A stretch of 64,000 nucleotides of DNA. It comes from Saprospiraceae bacterium (GTDB taxonomy: Bacteria; Bacteroidota; Bacteroidia; Chitinophagales; Saprospiraceae). The position numbers and the translations under genes were made by a program. Each line of letters opens with the position of its first letter. Within the stretch, counting starts at the first letter, position 1. The notes below the pieces were generated by a model that saw only the letters and a program-made list of their open reading frames with translations, did no database searches and was not told the DNA's origin. Below are positions 18,441-27,792 of this stretch, one piece after another. The stretch covers positions 186,001-250,000 of the forward strand of contig JAHDFP010000002.1 of the NCBI GenBank assembly GCA_020628095.1, read 5' to 3'.

Positions 18441-18448
18441 TACTTTTG
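18441..18448 (+). promoter_or_regulatory. TAnnTTTG-type -7 box before pyrE
   Basis: TACTTTTG matches the Bacteroidota -7 consensus and lies 32 bases before the GTG of pyrE, a plausible leader length. It sits just downstream of the DUF4197 terminator. The -33 element is not evident. Confidence 0.45.
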
Positions 18449-18480
18449 CGACGATATAAGTAATACATAAAGAGCATATC

Positions 18481-19134
18481 GTGAGCCAAAACAATTTAAA
18501 GCAAATCATCGCAGAACGGGTCGCAGAGGTCCTCCTTGATATATCCGCTATCCAACTCAATGTGGATCAACCATTTACTTGGGTCTCGGGAATTAAATCT
18601 CCTGTATACTGTGACAATAGAAAGATTTGCTCTTATGTGGAATCAAGAGGGATCATAGTAGACGCTTTTGTAGAGCTTATTAAGGCAGAATATAGTCAAG
18701 TAGAAACCATAGCAGGGGTAGCGACGGGTGGAATACCGTTAGGAATTCTCGTAGCCGATAGACTGGGTTTGCCATTTATCTATGTCCGACAAAAACCCAA
18801 AGAACACGGGCTCAAAAAACAAGTCGAAGGTGATTACCAAGAGGGTAGTAAAGTAGTACTTATAGAAGATCATGTCTCTACTGGTGGGAGCAGTTATAAA
18901 GCTATCGAGGGGATACTAAATTGTAACATGGAATTACTGTCTTTGATAAGCATTATGACCTATAATTTTTCTAAATCAATTGACCTTTTCAAGGAAAAGA
19001 AAATCACCTATCACTCTCTCAGTGATCTTGATATTGTGCTCGATGTAGCTAAAGAGAAAAATCTTATATCAGATGTGGACAGAAAGAGTGTATTAACATT
19101 CAGAGACGATCCACAAGCCTGGTATAAGCAGTAG
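18481..19134 (+). CDS. pyrE: Orotate phosphoribosyltransferase
   Basis: It joins orotate to PRPP to make OMP in pyrimidine synthesis. The 217-residue protein carries the PRPP-binding motif VVLIEDHVSTGGSS (125-138), the substrate loop RQKPKEHGLKK (103-113) and ISAIQLN...SGIKSPVYCDNR in the N-terminal part typical of PyrE. Translation starts with GTG. The gene has its own promoter-like box and ends in front of an 8-base tandem repeat that separates it from a convergent permease gene. Confidence 0.93.
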   Translation: MSQNNLKQIIAERVAEVLLDISAIQLNVDQPFTWVSGIKSPVYCDNRKICSYVESRGIIVDAFVELIKAEYSQVETIAGVATGGIPLGILVADRLGLPFIYVRQKPKEHGLKKQVEGDYQEGSKVVLIEDHVSTGGSSYKAIEGILNCNMELLSLISIMTYNFSKSIDLFKEKKITYHSLSDLDIVLDVAKEKNLISDVDRKSVLTFRDDPQAWYKQ

Positions 19135-19138
19135 TTTT

Positions 19139-19186
19139 CCCTAATTCCCTAATTCCCTAATTCCCTAATTCCCTAATTCCCTAATT
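19139..19186. repeat. Six perfect tandem copies of the octamer CCCTAATT
   Basis: The octamer is repeated six times without change between the stop of pyrE and the stop of the convergent AI-2E permease gene. The last copy touches the TAA of that gene. An 8-base unit is not a multiple of three, and the tract is outside coding sequence. Slippage in copy number would therefore be tolerated. Confidence 0.97.
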
Positions 19187-20448
19187 TACAATCCAGAAGT
19201 CAATCTCTTAACCACTTCGAATTCGCTAAAGAATACCTTGAGCAACACACGTAAGACCGTATATACAGGAATAGCGAGTACCATGCCAGCGACACCGCCT
19301 ATTTTGGCACCCATCAGGACAACTAAGAATATTTCCAAAGGATGAGCCTTGACGCTTTTAGAGAATATGTTGGGTTGTACAAGAAAATTATCTATCAACT
19401 GTAAAACAGCGAATATGATAACCACCTTAATCATCTGAGGTAGCATGACATCATAAAAGCTGGTATTGAGATTAGATGAAATTACAATTAGTACGCCGAA
19501 GAAATTTCCAAGAAGTGGTCCCAGATAGGGTATCAAATTAAAGACGGCAAAACAAAAGGCCATCAATAGAGCACTCTGAAATCCAAACAACTTCAGTACA
19601 ATCGTCGCGATGATAGTAACAATCGTCACCTGAGCCACCAGTCCTACAAAGTATCTTACGAGTAGAGTGGATGACTCTGATATGGCATGTGTTACTTTTC
19701 CTTCCTGATGATTAGGTACTAAGAATGAGACCATCTTAGTAAAAAGTCCTTTTTCCTTAAGAAAGAAAAAGGCGATAAAAAATACAGACAATATTGTAAT
19801 CATTATCCCTCCAAAAAATCCCACTAGACTACTTATGAGGTTTGATATTTTAGAAGGGTTAAAGGTTTCGAAAATGTTGTTTCTTATACCTTCTAGATAG
19901 TTTTCTTCTTTGTTTTGGATTTGTTTTTCTTGTTCTGGTTGATCTAGTTGTATAAGGAGATTGATATTAGTAGAGAGTAAAGAATCTCCGACTACTGTTT
20001 TTTGTATTAAAGAATCTATATCTACGAATGTGGTAATTGGTTTTACTTTTGTTTCTTCTGGACTATCCATGACGTCTTCTATAACGTCCTCGTGCAAAAT
20101 TCCTTTTTCTGTTAACCAAAGTTTGAAATCGCTTATGGGCTCTTCTAGCCCTGCGACCACCTTATGATAGTCTACACCTGCGATGTTTTTGGCCTGATTT
20201 ACCAAAGGTGGTATGAATAGCCTTAGTAATAGAAAAAGCAAAAGTGAAAAAATAAGTAGAGTCAGACCAGCAGAAAAACTAGAGCCCAAATACTTATTAA
20301 AAAAATTAAAAAGAGGACGTCCCATCATGGACACGACCCAGGCCAGAATAATATAACTGACGATATCACCAAAATACATCAGTACAGCTCCTACCAGAAG
20401 GAAGGGAACAATAGTAAGTGCATATTTTTGCCAGGTCTTAAAGGCCAT
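19186..20448 (-). CDS. AI-2E family transporter (PerM/YdiK-like permease)
   Basis: This 420-residue membrane protein has the UPF0118/AI-2E layout: two or three N-terminal helices (about 8-80), a long soluble insertion (about 85-200) and a block of five C-terminal helices with the conserved FNLIPYLGPLLG and GGVAGMVLAIP motifs. Members have been linked to export of small signals and to Na+/H+ exchange, so the substrate is uncertain. It may share a transcript with the DUF2306 gene 29 bases upstream. Confidence 0.9.
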   Translation of the reverse strand: MAFKTWQKYALTIVPFLLVGAVLMYFGDIVSYIILAWVVSMMGRPLFNFFNKYLGSSFSAGLTLLIFSLLLFLLLRLFIPPLVNQAKNIAGVDYHKVVAGLEEPISDFKLWLTEKGILHEDVIEDVMDSPEETKVKPITTFVDIDSLIQKTVVGDSLLSTNINLLIQLDQPEQEKQIQNKEENYLEGIRNNIFETFNPSKISNLISSLVGFFGGIMITILSVFFIAFFFLKEKGLFTKMVSFLVPNHQEGKVTHAISESSTLLVRYFVGLVAQVTIVTIIATIVLKLFGFQSALLMAFCFAVFNLIPYLGPLLGNFFGVLIVISSNLNTSFYDVMLPQMIKVVIIFAVLQLIDNFLVQPNIFSKSVKAHPLEIFLVVLMGAKIGGVAGMVLAIPVYTVLRVLLKVFFSEFEVVKRLTSGL

Positions 20449-20477
20449 AGGAAAATGTATGAGGACAAGTTACGTAA

Positions 20478-20963
20478 TTAACTGACTTTTGCTTCTAATT
20501 TCTTTCGTCTTTTGATAAGTACCGAACCTATAGCGCAGACAATGCCTGACCCTAGTCCGACGACCCAAAAAAACTGTGAAGAAGGTAATAAGCGCACACC
20601 GACTTCTGATACAAAAGCAGCATATAGACCCACTACTGACCATGACATTACCTCTAAGTGTTGTACTTTCCAGTTCGGTTTTCTGGGTTTCTTATACACT
20701 GGGGCCATACCCCCTACTATAGATAAAAGACTCAATAGTGCCAACGCATGAAAGATTCCAAACTTTCCCCATAAATGATATATTCCAAATGCAGTCGCAT
20801 TGACTCCTAGCATAGCGCACACATAGACATAACCTATTCTCTTATGCCATAGATCACCTTTGACTCTGAGTATAACCACCGCCCCCGTAATCATTGCTAC
20901 TACGGCTAACAGTAAGTGAATAGCACCAATCGTAGAATGGGTAAATTGTGTTAAGAAAAACAT
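20478..20963 (-). CDS. DUF2306 membrane protein
   Basis: This 161-residue protein has four to five hydrophobic helices. It has conserved early His residues (STIGAIHLLLA) and KGDLWHKRIGYVYVCAM, typical of DUF2306 (YesE/YozB-like) small membrane proteins. It ends in a basic tail (IKRRKKLEAK). The function is unknown. The gene lies upstream of the AI-2E permease in the same direction and diverges from the SPFH-like gene across about 207 bases. Confidence 0.82.
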   Translation of the reverse strand: MFFLTQFTHSTIGAIHLLLAVVAMITGAVVILRVKGDLWHKRIGYVYVCAMLGVNATAFGIYHLWGKFGIFHALALLSLLSIVGGMAPVYKKPRKPNWKVQHLEVMSWSVVGLYAAFVSEVGVRLLPSSQFFWVVGLGSGIVCAIGSVLIKRRKKLEAKVS

Positions 20964-21170
20964 CGTGGGTATTTTTATTCAAGTTATATCCTTAGAGAGA
21001 AGCAAGAAAGGAATGATAGATGAATCCTATATTATTATGGATGAAATGTAATATATGTTTAATAAGAAATAAGTAAATTCCCCTAATGCTCTTAGATAAT
21101 TATGGCTATTAATAAGTGTATCTTGACGTTGAATTACCTCCTGTTAAGGTTGTAAAATAAATCTTAAAAT

Positions 21171-21725
21171 ATGAACAACACCCTACTATCGAATCAAGAA
21201 GTTACCCTAGTTGCTTTTTTATGTCTTATTGCCATTATTCAGTTAATATTTTTCATTAGGTCATATAAGAAACCTACTCCGGTGAAAGCTCTAATTGTCC
21301 ACGGAAAAGTTGATCCTCAAAACAAGGTGTTATTTAAAACTTATAGGAGAAAGCCTGCATTCGTTTGGCCTATAATTCAAGATTTCTATTTCTTGGATTT
21401 GGATGATTATGAATTGAGTCAAAAGCTAGATACTATAGATGCCAATGGGAACAGCATAACTATAGAAATTAATTGTTTGGCAAGACCAAATCAAAATAAT
21501 TTAGATCAGGTGATAGAGCAATTCTTCGAAAAACCAAAAACTCAAATCGAAGGTTATTTAAGGAAAACTATAGAAATGGAAATAAGAAATATTATTTCAA
21601 ACAATAAGGCAGAATTACAAAGTAGAGACAACCTTACTTCAGAAATTAAGAATAAAATCAACTCTACTATTGAATCAAATAACTTTATTCTATACGGAAA
21701 TTGTTATGTGAGAATTTCGCATTAG
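21171..21725 (+). CDS. Small membrane-anchored SPFH/flotillin-like protein
   Basis: The protein has 184 residues with one N-terminal anchor (about 11-29). The rest resembles an SPFH/Band 7 domain standing alone: KALIVHGKVDP, FVWPIIQDFYFLDLDDYELSQ, GNSITIEINCLARPN, then an alpha-helical segment TQIEGYLRKTIEMEIRNII and a final strand NFILYGNCYVRIS. Flotillins carry a long coiled-coil C-terminus, which is absent here. The match is by pattern and needs profile confirmation. Composition is more A/T-rich than the flanking genes. Its TAG overlaps the TAA of the convergent thioredoxin gene. Confidence 0.55.
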   Translation: MNNTLLSNQEVTLVAFLCLIAIIQLIFFIRSYKKPTPVKALIVHGKVDPQNKVLFKTYRRKPAFVWPIIQDFYFLDLDDYELSQKLDTIDANGNSITIEINCLARPNQNNLDQVIEQFFEKPKTQIEGYLRKTIEMEIRNIISNNKAELQSRDNLTSEIKNKINSTIESNNFILYGNCYVRISH

Positions 21726-23638
21726 GGCTGCGCTACTTCACCAGATTCACTTTTCAGTATATCAATAACGATAGACAACTCATCTATCAACTCTGCATCA
21801 TTGCCTCCGAATCCCACAGACTTATACCGGATATTACCTTCTTTATCGAGGATGAATTTAGTTGGTATGCCGCTAACGCCATAGTTAGCGACGACCTCAT
21901 TTTTGCTATCCATAAGTACATTAAATCTGTAAGCATTGTCATTAATGAATTTTCTAACCTTGCCTTCTACATCTTCTCCACTTTCCCAGGTGTCTACGAA
22001 TAAAAATTCTACATTAGGATCATCTGCATACTTATCTACTGCTTTTTGCATACCAGGAAAAGAGGCTTTGCACGGACCGCACCAAGTCGCCCAAAAATCT
22101 AATACGACAATTTTTCCTTGCATAGATTGACTAGATACAATTTCACCATCTAGATTGACCAAAGAATAAGTTTTTCCTTCTTCCTCTATTATTTTTTCTT
22201 TTATCTCTTCACGATGTTTTTCCTTGGCCTCCGCTTCTAGTAGTGCTACATACTTCTCAGCCGCCTGATCGACAGTAAGGTTTTCTTTAAATAGTCTTAG
22301 GTATTGAGTTTTCATCCTAATGCTGGCCTGACCTTCTTTTATCATTTTCTCCAAGAATGGCATGACCGATAAGCCACCATCTTGTGCTTCTTTAAATACG
22401 GCGTAACGTGTATTCATATCACCATCTTGATATTCGTTTTCTTTGACGGCGATGGATTGGTATTTAAGTGCTCCTTCTTTATCACCTAACTTATGTGCTA
22501 ACAAGGCATACGTATCCGCGTACATGGCATAAGAGTAATCCATGTTATTCTGCCATCTAGTGTCTGTAAAGTATGTTGGCTTTTGGGTCTTGTCTACTTT
22601 TTCGCTCTCTATGATTTTCAGACTTTTGCGAGACAACTCTTCCCCAAAATCTATATGGCTTCCTTCTCCATCGAGACTCTCACCTGAGAACTCCCATGCT
22701 AGAGAATTATATAGACTAGCCAGCATTGTCTGATTATCTATCATATTGGCATATTTCCAAAAATTATCTATATCATCATCTGCACCATAGTGATTAGCTA
22801 TAGTACGGAGCATACTGTTACGATAGGATTGGGCATCCTTGTCACCAGATAATTGATTTTTGAGGTTTTCATAATTGGATAATAATAAGTCTATATCATC
22901 GATATTTCGAGATTCGTTGACTGTTGTTCTCGTCGCAAGATTTCCATTGGGGAACTTGTTTGTTATGGTTTCTTCGATCTCATCTAGTAGCGTCTTATCC
23001 TTTATTACGCGAGCTAGTGATGCCGCATATTCTAATTCTTTTTCTGTAGCATCGGTTTTGCTTTGTACTCCACCTATTCGATCTCTTACCTCATCTATGA
23101 CGTCATGATTATCTTGAGCCTTGCCTACACTGGCGATAAGGGCATATATTTCGTTATCCGATTTTTGATTGGGGTAATCGTTTAACTCTTTAGTGAGATA
23201 TGATGCACCAGTTGTGATGTCATTATCTATATAGACATATCTATTGTATTTGATATAGGTGGATGCGATCGCGGCATTAGACCGTTCTTTTGTTTTTCCA
23301 TTATTGTAAAGGAGTACGGGATAACCTTTTTCATTATTCTTGTCTATAATGCTTTCATCAGGATTAGAAAATTTGATAAACAAAGCCTGACTATTTTTTG
23401 GAACAGTAAAACTTCCCTTGCCTTCTATAAGGTTCGCTTCATAAGCCTCTGGTTCTTCTCCGATGCGTAAAGAATAAATTATAGCATGCGCGGTCTCATT
23501 TTGTAATGGACCGTCAAGCGCATCGTAGTGTAATGTAATTTGCTCTCCAGCAGAAGGCTCCTTAGGATCGAAGCTAAAAGATTGTGCTGATAAGCTAATC
23601 GTCAAGACAACAAAAGAAACTAATAAAATATGTTTCAT
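21722..23638 (-). CDS. Exported TlpA-like thioredoxin fold protein with long N-terminal helical region
   Basis: This 638-residue protein has a signal peptide (MKHILLVSFVVLTISLSAQS). Residues about 22-110 look like an Ig-like/beta-sandwich domain, followed by a long helical, TPR-like region to about 480. The C-terminal domain is a TlpA/ResA thioredoxin fold with CGPC at 520-523 in FWATWCGPCK and the cis-proline loop GIPT at 590-593. It probably acts as a periplasmic thiol-disulphide reductase. Similar multidomain proteins are common in Bacteroidota. The substrate is unknown. It converges on and overlaps the SPFH-like gene by four bases. Confidence 0.88.
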   Translation of the reverse strand: MKHILLVSFVVLTISLSAQSFSFDPKEPSAGEQITLHYDALDGPLQNETAHAIIYSLRIGEEPEAYEANLIEGKGSFTVPKNSQALFIKFSNPDESIIDKNNEKGYPVLLYNNGKTKERSNAAIASTYIKYNRYVYIDNDITTGASYLTKELNDYPNQKSDNEIYALIASVGKAQDNHDVIDEVRDRIGGVQSKTDATEKELEYAASLARVIKDKTLLDEIEETITNKFPNGNLATRTTVNESRNIDDIDLLLSNYENLKNQLSGDKDAQSYRNSMLRTIANHYGADDDIDNFWKYANMIDNQTMLASLYNSLAWEFSGESLDGEGSHIDFGEELSRKSLKIIESEKVDKTQKPTYFTDTRWQNNMDYSYAMYADTYALLAHKLGDKEGALKYQSIAVKENEYQDGDMNTRYAVFKEAQDGGLSVMPFLEKMIKEGQASIRMKTQYLRLFKENLTVDQAAEKYVALLEAEAKEKHREEIKEKIIEEEGKTYSLVNLDGEIVSSQSMQGKIVVLDFWATWCGPCKASFPGMQKAVDKYADDPNVEFLFVDTWESGEDVEGKVRKFINDNAYRFNVLMDSKNEVVANYGVSGIPTKFILDKEGNIRYKSVGFGGNDAELIDELSIVIDILKSESGEVAQP

Positions 23639-23789
23639 ACTCTGAATTATCTAAATGATGAATATGTCCAAATTACTTATTAATATGAACCTTCGCATAT
23701 ATTTTTTCTGTTTTAAGGTTTATGAGACGAAAGCATACTTTGATTAATTGAATTTTCTAATAATTACATTACCCCAATATAATTACAGG

Positions 23790-25445
23790 ATGAATTGGAA
23801 ACTGATTCTAATATATATACTTATAATCATTCCGTATATCGGCCAATCACAAGGTTATCGAATAGAAGATTATCAGATAGATCTGACTATAGCCGAAGAT
23901 GGTCAAGTCGATGTGCATGAAATAATTACTGTCTTTTTTAAAGAAGAAAGACGGGGGATTATGAGGGATATACCAAATAGAATCAGGTATGAGAAGGAAT
24001 CAAGAAAAGTTACACTATCCAATGTAGAGGTAAAGGATCAACCCTATAAAATACTAAATGAGTCGGGCAAAAAAGTAATTAGGATAGGAGATGCTGAAAT
24101 TTATCTGACAGGCAGAAAAGTGTATGATATCAGGTATACCTTGTCCAATTTCTTGTTATACAATGATCATAATATCGAGTTTCAATATAATCTTATCTCG
24201 GATTGGGATACATCTATAGAGAATCTATCTTATACGATCGCTTTGCCTACTAATTTAGATTTGAGTGCAAATGATTATAGAGTCGTAAGAGGTGCGGATG
24301 GTACTCAGAATTATGATACCACATATAGTAAGGAGTACAGAAGAATAATGGGTAAGTCCTTAAAGCCAATTGCGGCAAAAGAGAATGTTACGGCTTTCAT
24401 TAATCTGCCAGTAGATTACATTGACAAGCCACCACCACCTGTTCCCCTTTACAAAAAAGATAAATGGTGGGCTGTCCCGTTGTCACTATTGCTTGGAATC
24501 ATACTGTACTTTCGCAGTCTAAGAAGTGGAAACTCCAATGTGCTCGAAAGTAGAATAGCGCATTTTCCACCACAGGATTTTTCTCCAGCTATGGTTGGGG
24601 CTTATTATGATAACAAGGTACATACAGAAGATATCATCTCATTATTACCTTATTGGGCCAACCTTGGATATATAAAAATTCTTAAGGGAGTAGAAGATTT
24701 GTTTTTCAAAAAACTGAAACCCCTAGACAATTCTTTTCCTGATTATCAAAAGAATTTATTTGATAACATTTTCAGTCAGGATAATATCGTCATGCTAGAA
24801 GATCTGAATGAGAAAATGTATGGACATGTCTATAAATCTAAAAGCCTGATCTCAAAAGAGTTATTAGGTAGAAATCTGTATGATGATAAAGAATACAAAG
24901 TATTCCATAATGGCTTGTCTGCCATGATAGGTGTGCTAGTTATGATAGCTGGTATTATGTCCATAGTCATCAAGGGATTAGTTCTTACTGGTATCATCGG
25001 TATTATCGCTGGCGTTACCTTGATAGTTATCCACTTTGTCAAACCTAAAAAATCAGAAAAAGGTATGAGAATCCAATCCCAATTGGAAGGTCTTAAATCT
25101 TTTCTACAGTCAGGAACAGATAATAATATAGAGGATGTACTGAGAAGGCATCCTGATTATTTTGAGAAAATCTATCCTTATGCCATTGCCTTTGGAATAG
25201 ATAAGACCTGGATAGATAAAATGAAAGATTTTAATGTCGGCACACCTCAATGGTATGCTTACGAAACAAGCTCTGCCAATCAAGTATCACCAAGCTATTC
25301 TGATTTCTCCAAAGACTTTAATGTCCAGAAAATCAAATCGGTTTTCACCAGTGCACCAGCCAGTTCTTCTGGATCGGGTTCTTCGGGCGGAGGATTCAGT
25401 GGTAGTGCAGGTGGCGGTTTTGGTGGTGGTGGAAGCTCTTGGTAG
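23790..25445 (+). CDS. DUF2207 membrane protein with Gly/Ser-rich tail
   Basis: The frame opens at a TTG (23748), but the ATG at 23790 gives a clean signal peptide (MNWKLILIYILIIIPYIGQSQ), so I use it (551 residues). The extracytoplasmic part fits DUF2207: YQIDLTIAEDGQVDVHEIITV, FKEERRGIMRDIPNR. A membrane segment near 205-225 of the long frame, a soluble region and two helices follow. The end is a very glycine/serine-rich tail (GGGFGGGGSSW), a common DUF2207 ending. The function is unknown. It converges with a small membrane gene whose stop lies six bases away. Confidence 0.88.
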   Translation: MNWKLILIYILIIIPYIGQSQGYRIEDYQIDLTIAEDGQVDVHEIITVFFKEERRGIMRDIPNRIRYEKESRKVTLSNVEVKDQPYKILNESGKKVIRIGDAEIYLTGRKVYDIRYTLSNFLLYNDHNIEFQYNLISDWDTSIENLSYTIALPTNLDLSANDYRVVRGADGTQNYDTTYSKEYRRIMGKSLKPIAAKENVTAFINLPVDYIDKPPPPVPLYKKDKWWAVPLSLLLGIILYFRSLRSGNSNVLESRIAHFPPQDFSPAMVGAYYDNKVHTEDIISLLPYWANLGYIKILKGVEDLFFKKLKPLDNSFPDYQKNLFDNIFSQDNIVMLEDLNEKMYGHVYKSKSLISKELLGRNLYDDKEYKVFHNGLSAMIGVLVMIAGIMSIVIKGLVLTGIIGIIAGVTLIVIHFVKPKKSEKGMRIQSQLEGLKSFLQSGTDNNIEDVLRRHPDYFEKIYPYAIAFGIDKTWIDKMKDFNVGTPQWYAYETSSANQVSPSYSDFSKDFNVQKIKSVFTSAPASSSGSGSSGGGFSGSAGGGFGGGGSSW

Positions 25446-25450
25446 CTAGC

Positions 25451-25864
25451 TTATCTACCAGATCCAGCGAGTATAAAACCTAACCAAGCCATTGGGAAAT
25501 AAGCCACTCCTAGGTCAAGACATGTAAACCACATGGGAGAAGGCAATCCTATGACCATTGCCGTACCACCCAGCAAGAAGAGCATCGCGATAATCATAGC
25601 CAGTGCAACATGCCTAGATACACCTATTTTTACGGCTATAAAAGCACCTACTAATGTACCCATGGCATGAGCTATAAATGGCATCAAAAGATGTTTCGTC
25701 TCAAGTAGATGAAAGGTGGCTCTCATTGTATCCATATCCGTTCTATCGAAACCTGGTGGTGGAGGAACAAGCATATCTAAAGAATAAATCAGTCCCATAT
25801 TAACGGCACTGCCAATAATAAGCCCAATGACAACTGCTAGTATATTTCTAAGAATAGGATGCAT
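25451..25864 (-). CDS. Small four-helix membrane protein, unknown
   Basis: The frame extends upstream to a possible start at 25951, but the ATG at 25862-25864 gives MHPILRNILAVVIGLIIG, a normal membrane N-terminus, so I take 137 residues. Four hydrophobic segments are visible, with a proline-rich loop MLVPPPPGFDRTDMDTM between the first two and FIAHAMGTLVGAFIAVKIG after it. Related small proteins are frequent in Bacteroidota and have no assigned function. Confidence 0.75.
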   Translation of the reverse strand: MHPILRNILAVVIGLIIGSAVNMGLIYSLDMLVPPPPGFDRTDMDTMRATFHLLETKHLLMPFIAHAMGTLVGAFIAVKIGVSRHVALAMIIAMLFLLGGTAMVIGLPSPMWFTCLDLGVAYFPMAWLGFILAGSGR

Positions 25865-25994
25865 CTCAATACTGTTTTGAACCACAAATAAAAAGTAAAT
25901 TGATAAATTGGTAGAGCTATTGATAGGATAAAAAATGAATTGATTTAGCACTTGCCATTTTGAGTATTAATTACAGATCAAATAATTCTTTACG

Positions 25995-27641
25995 ATGAGA
26001 ATATTCCTATTTCTATTTGTCTTGATCTTTTCGTCATGCAAGCAAAAACCCACGAATATTATAGAGGCTTGGACTCCTTACGATGAGACAGAAGAAATCT
26101 TAGATAACTCGGATCATCCTTCTCCGAGAATGCGATATAAACTTATCCAGTCAAAGGTATTAGACAAAAATGCGATATGGAAAAATGTACAAGATCAGAT
26201 AACACATTTCACAGAGGAGGATTACCTTGGGCTTAGACCTTTAATACTAGAACAGGATATATCTACTCTCCAAAGCCATATCCAAAGTGGTAAATTATCT
26301 TACGAAAAACTGACACAATGGTATCTCTACAGGATAGTCAAATACGAAAATGACAAAGACAAAACACTGCATTCTGTTATCCACATAAACCCTCATGCGG
26401 TCCAAGAAGCCAGACTAAGGGATAAGAAAAAGGTAGAGCAACATCATCCAATCTATGGTATGCCGATTTTGCTCAAGGACAACATAGGGACTGATGGTAT
26501 GCCGACGACTGCTGGAGCTATCGCATTAAAAGATAATCACGCAGAAGATGCCTTCATAATAGAAAAATTAAAATCTCATGGCGCCATCATATTAGGAAAA
26601 GTGAATCTTAGCGAATGGGCGTATTATTTCTGTAAAGGATGTCCCGTCGGCTATAGTGCCATCGGAGGACAAACGCTTAATCCCTACGGTCGTCGGATTT
26701 TTGAGACGGGCGGTTCTAGCTCTGCGAGTGGCACATCGATGGCGGCTAACTACGCAGTGGCTGCTATAGGCACAGAAACGTCTGGTTCTATCTTGTCACC
26801 TTCTAGCCAAAATTCTATCGTCGGACTTAAGCCGACTATTGGTTTACTTAGTCGCACAGGTATTGTTCCTATATCGAGTACGCTGGATACGCCAGGCCCT
26901 ATGACTAGGTCAGTGAGCGATAATGCTATTCTACTTTCCGCGATGATAGGCTTTGACTCAGATGATCCTATGAGTGAGAAACATTATGGTGAAGAGAATT
27001 ACTTAGAATCGTATGACAAAGATTTTCTTCTTGGAAAGAGACTTGGAGCTAATCGGAGTTTTCTGGAAGATTCTCTTTACGTATTGGCTATAGAAGATCT
27101 AAAGAAGGCGGGTGCAGAGATTGTAGAGTTTGATCCATTAGGTATGCGATTCGATGGCTTTATTGCTTTCCTTAATGGGGATATGAAAGTTGATTTGCTA
27201 GCTTATTTAGAAAAATACACTTCTCAGCAGGTTACAGTCACCAGCGTCAATGATGTCGTAGAATATAATAAGAAGGATACACTCGTCAGAGCTCCGTATG
27301 GACAAGAATTATTTGAGGGTATTGTATCAGAAGATATTACGGAGCAAGAGTTAGTTGATCTTAAAGATAGATTTCTGAAAGAGGGGCGTCAGTTCTTTGA
27401 TATACCGATGGATAGTCTTGGGCTGGATGCTGTCTTATCTATTAATAATTGGAATGCAGGACATGCGGCAATGGCTAAGTATCCATGCTTGACTGTCCCT
27501 ATGGGATATAGTCAAGAAGGTGAACCCAAGAGTCTGACTTTTATTTCAAAATCCTTCCAAGAAAAAAAGTTGTTACAACTGGGTTATGCCTATGAGTATA
27601 TCTCCAAAAGGAGAAAAGCGCCCTCGACTATGATGGAGTAA
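25995..27641 (+). CDS. Amidase signature family lipoprotein
   Basis: This 548-residue lipoprotein (lipobox ending at Cys15, IFSSC) belongs to the Ser-cisSer-Lys hydrolases. The triad is expected at Lys161 (PILLKDNIGTDG), Ser241/242 (TGGSSSASGTS) and nucleophile Ser265 in GTETSGSILSP. The core is complete. Residues about 20-100 are extra compared with cytoplasmic amidases. Export as a lipoprotein argues for a scavenging role on amides or peptides at the cell surface and against a GatA role in tRNA charging. Confidence 0.9.
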   Translation: MRIFLFLFVLIFSSCKQKPTNIIEAWTPYDETEEILDNSDHPSPRMRYKLIQSKVLDKNAIWKNVQDQITHFTEEDYLGLRPLILEQDISTLQSHIQSGKLSYEKLTQWYLYRIVKYENDKDKTLHSVIHINPHAVQEARLRDKKKVEQHHPIYGMPILLKDNIGTDGMPTTAGAIALKDNHAEDAFIIEKLKSHGAIILGKVNLSEWAYYFCKGCPVGYSAIGGQTLNPYGRRIFETGGSSSASGTSMAANYAVAAIGTETSGSILSPSSQNSIVGLKPTIGLLSRTGIVPISSTLDTPGPMTRSVSDNAILLSAMIGFDSDDPMSEKHYGEENYLESYDKDFLLGKRLGANRSFLEDSLYVLAIEDLKKAGAEIVEFDPLGMRFDGFIAFLNGDMKVDLLAYLEKYTSQQVTVTSVNDVVEYNKKDTLVRAPYGQELFEGIVSEDITEQELVDLKDRFLKEGRQFFDIPMDSLGLDAVLSINNWNAGHAAMAKYPCLTVPMGYSQEGEPKSLTFISKSFQEKKLLQLGYAYEYISKRRKAPSTMME

Positions 27642-27792
27642 AGGAAAGTTAAGTCATAGTCAAGGCTATAGAACTTGTATTGACTTCTTGTTTTTTTAAG
27701 GGTTTTCTCTGTAAATTAAAATAATATTTCGACCTACATTTAGGTTACAATCAACATACGAAGAACCCCAATACATATCTTCACCAAGATTG

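Noticed and set aside
19139-19186. CCCTAATT tract considered as a CRISPR-like or telomere-like array
   Set aside because: The unit is 8 bases with no spacers and is internal to the chromosome, so it is a simple tandem repeat.
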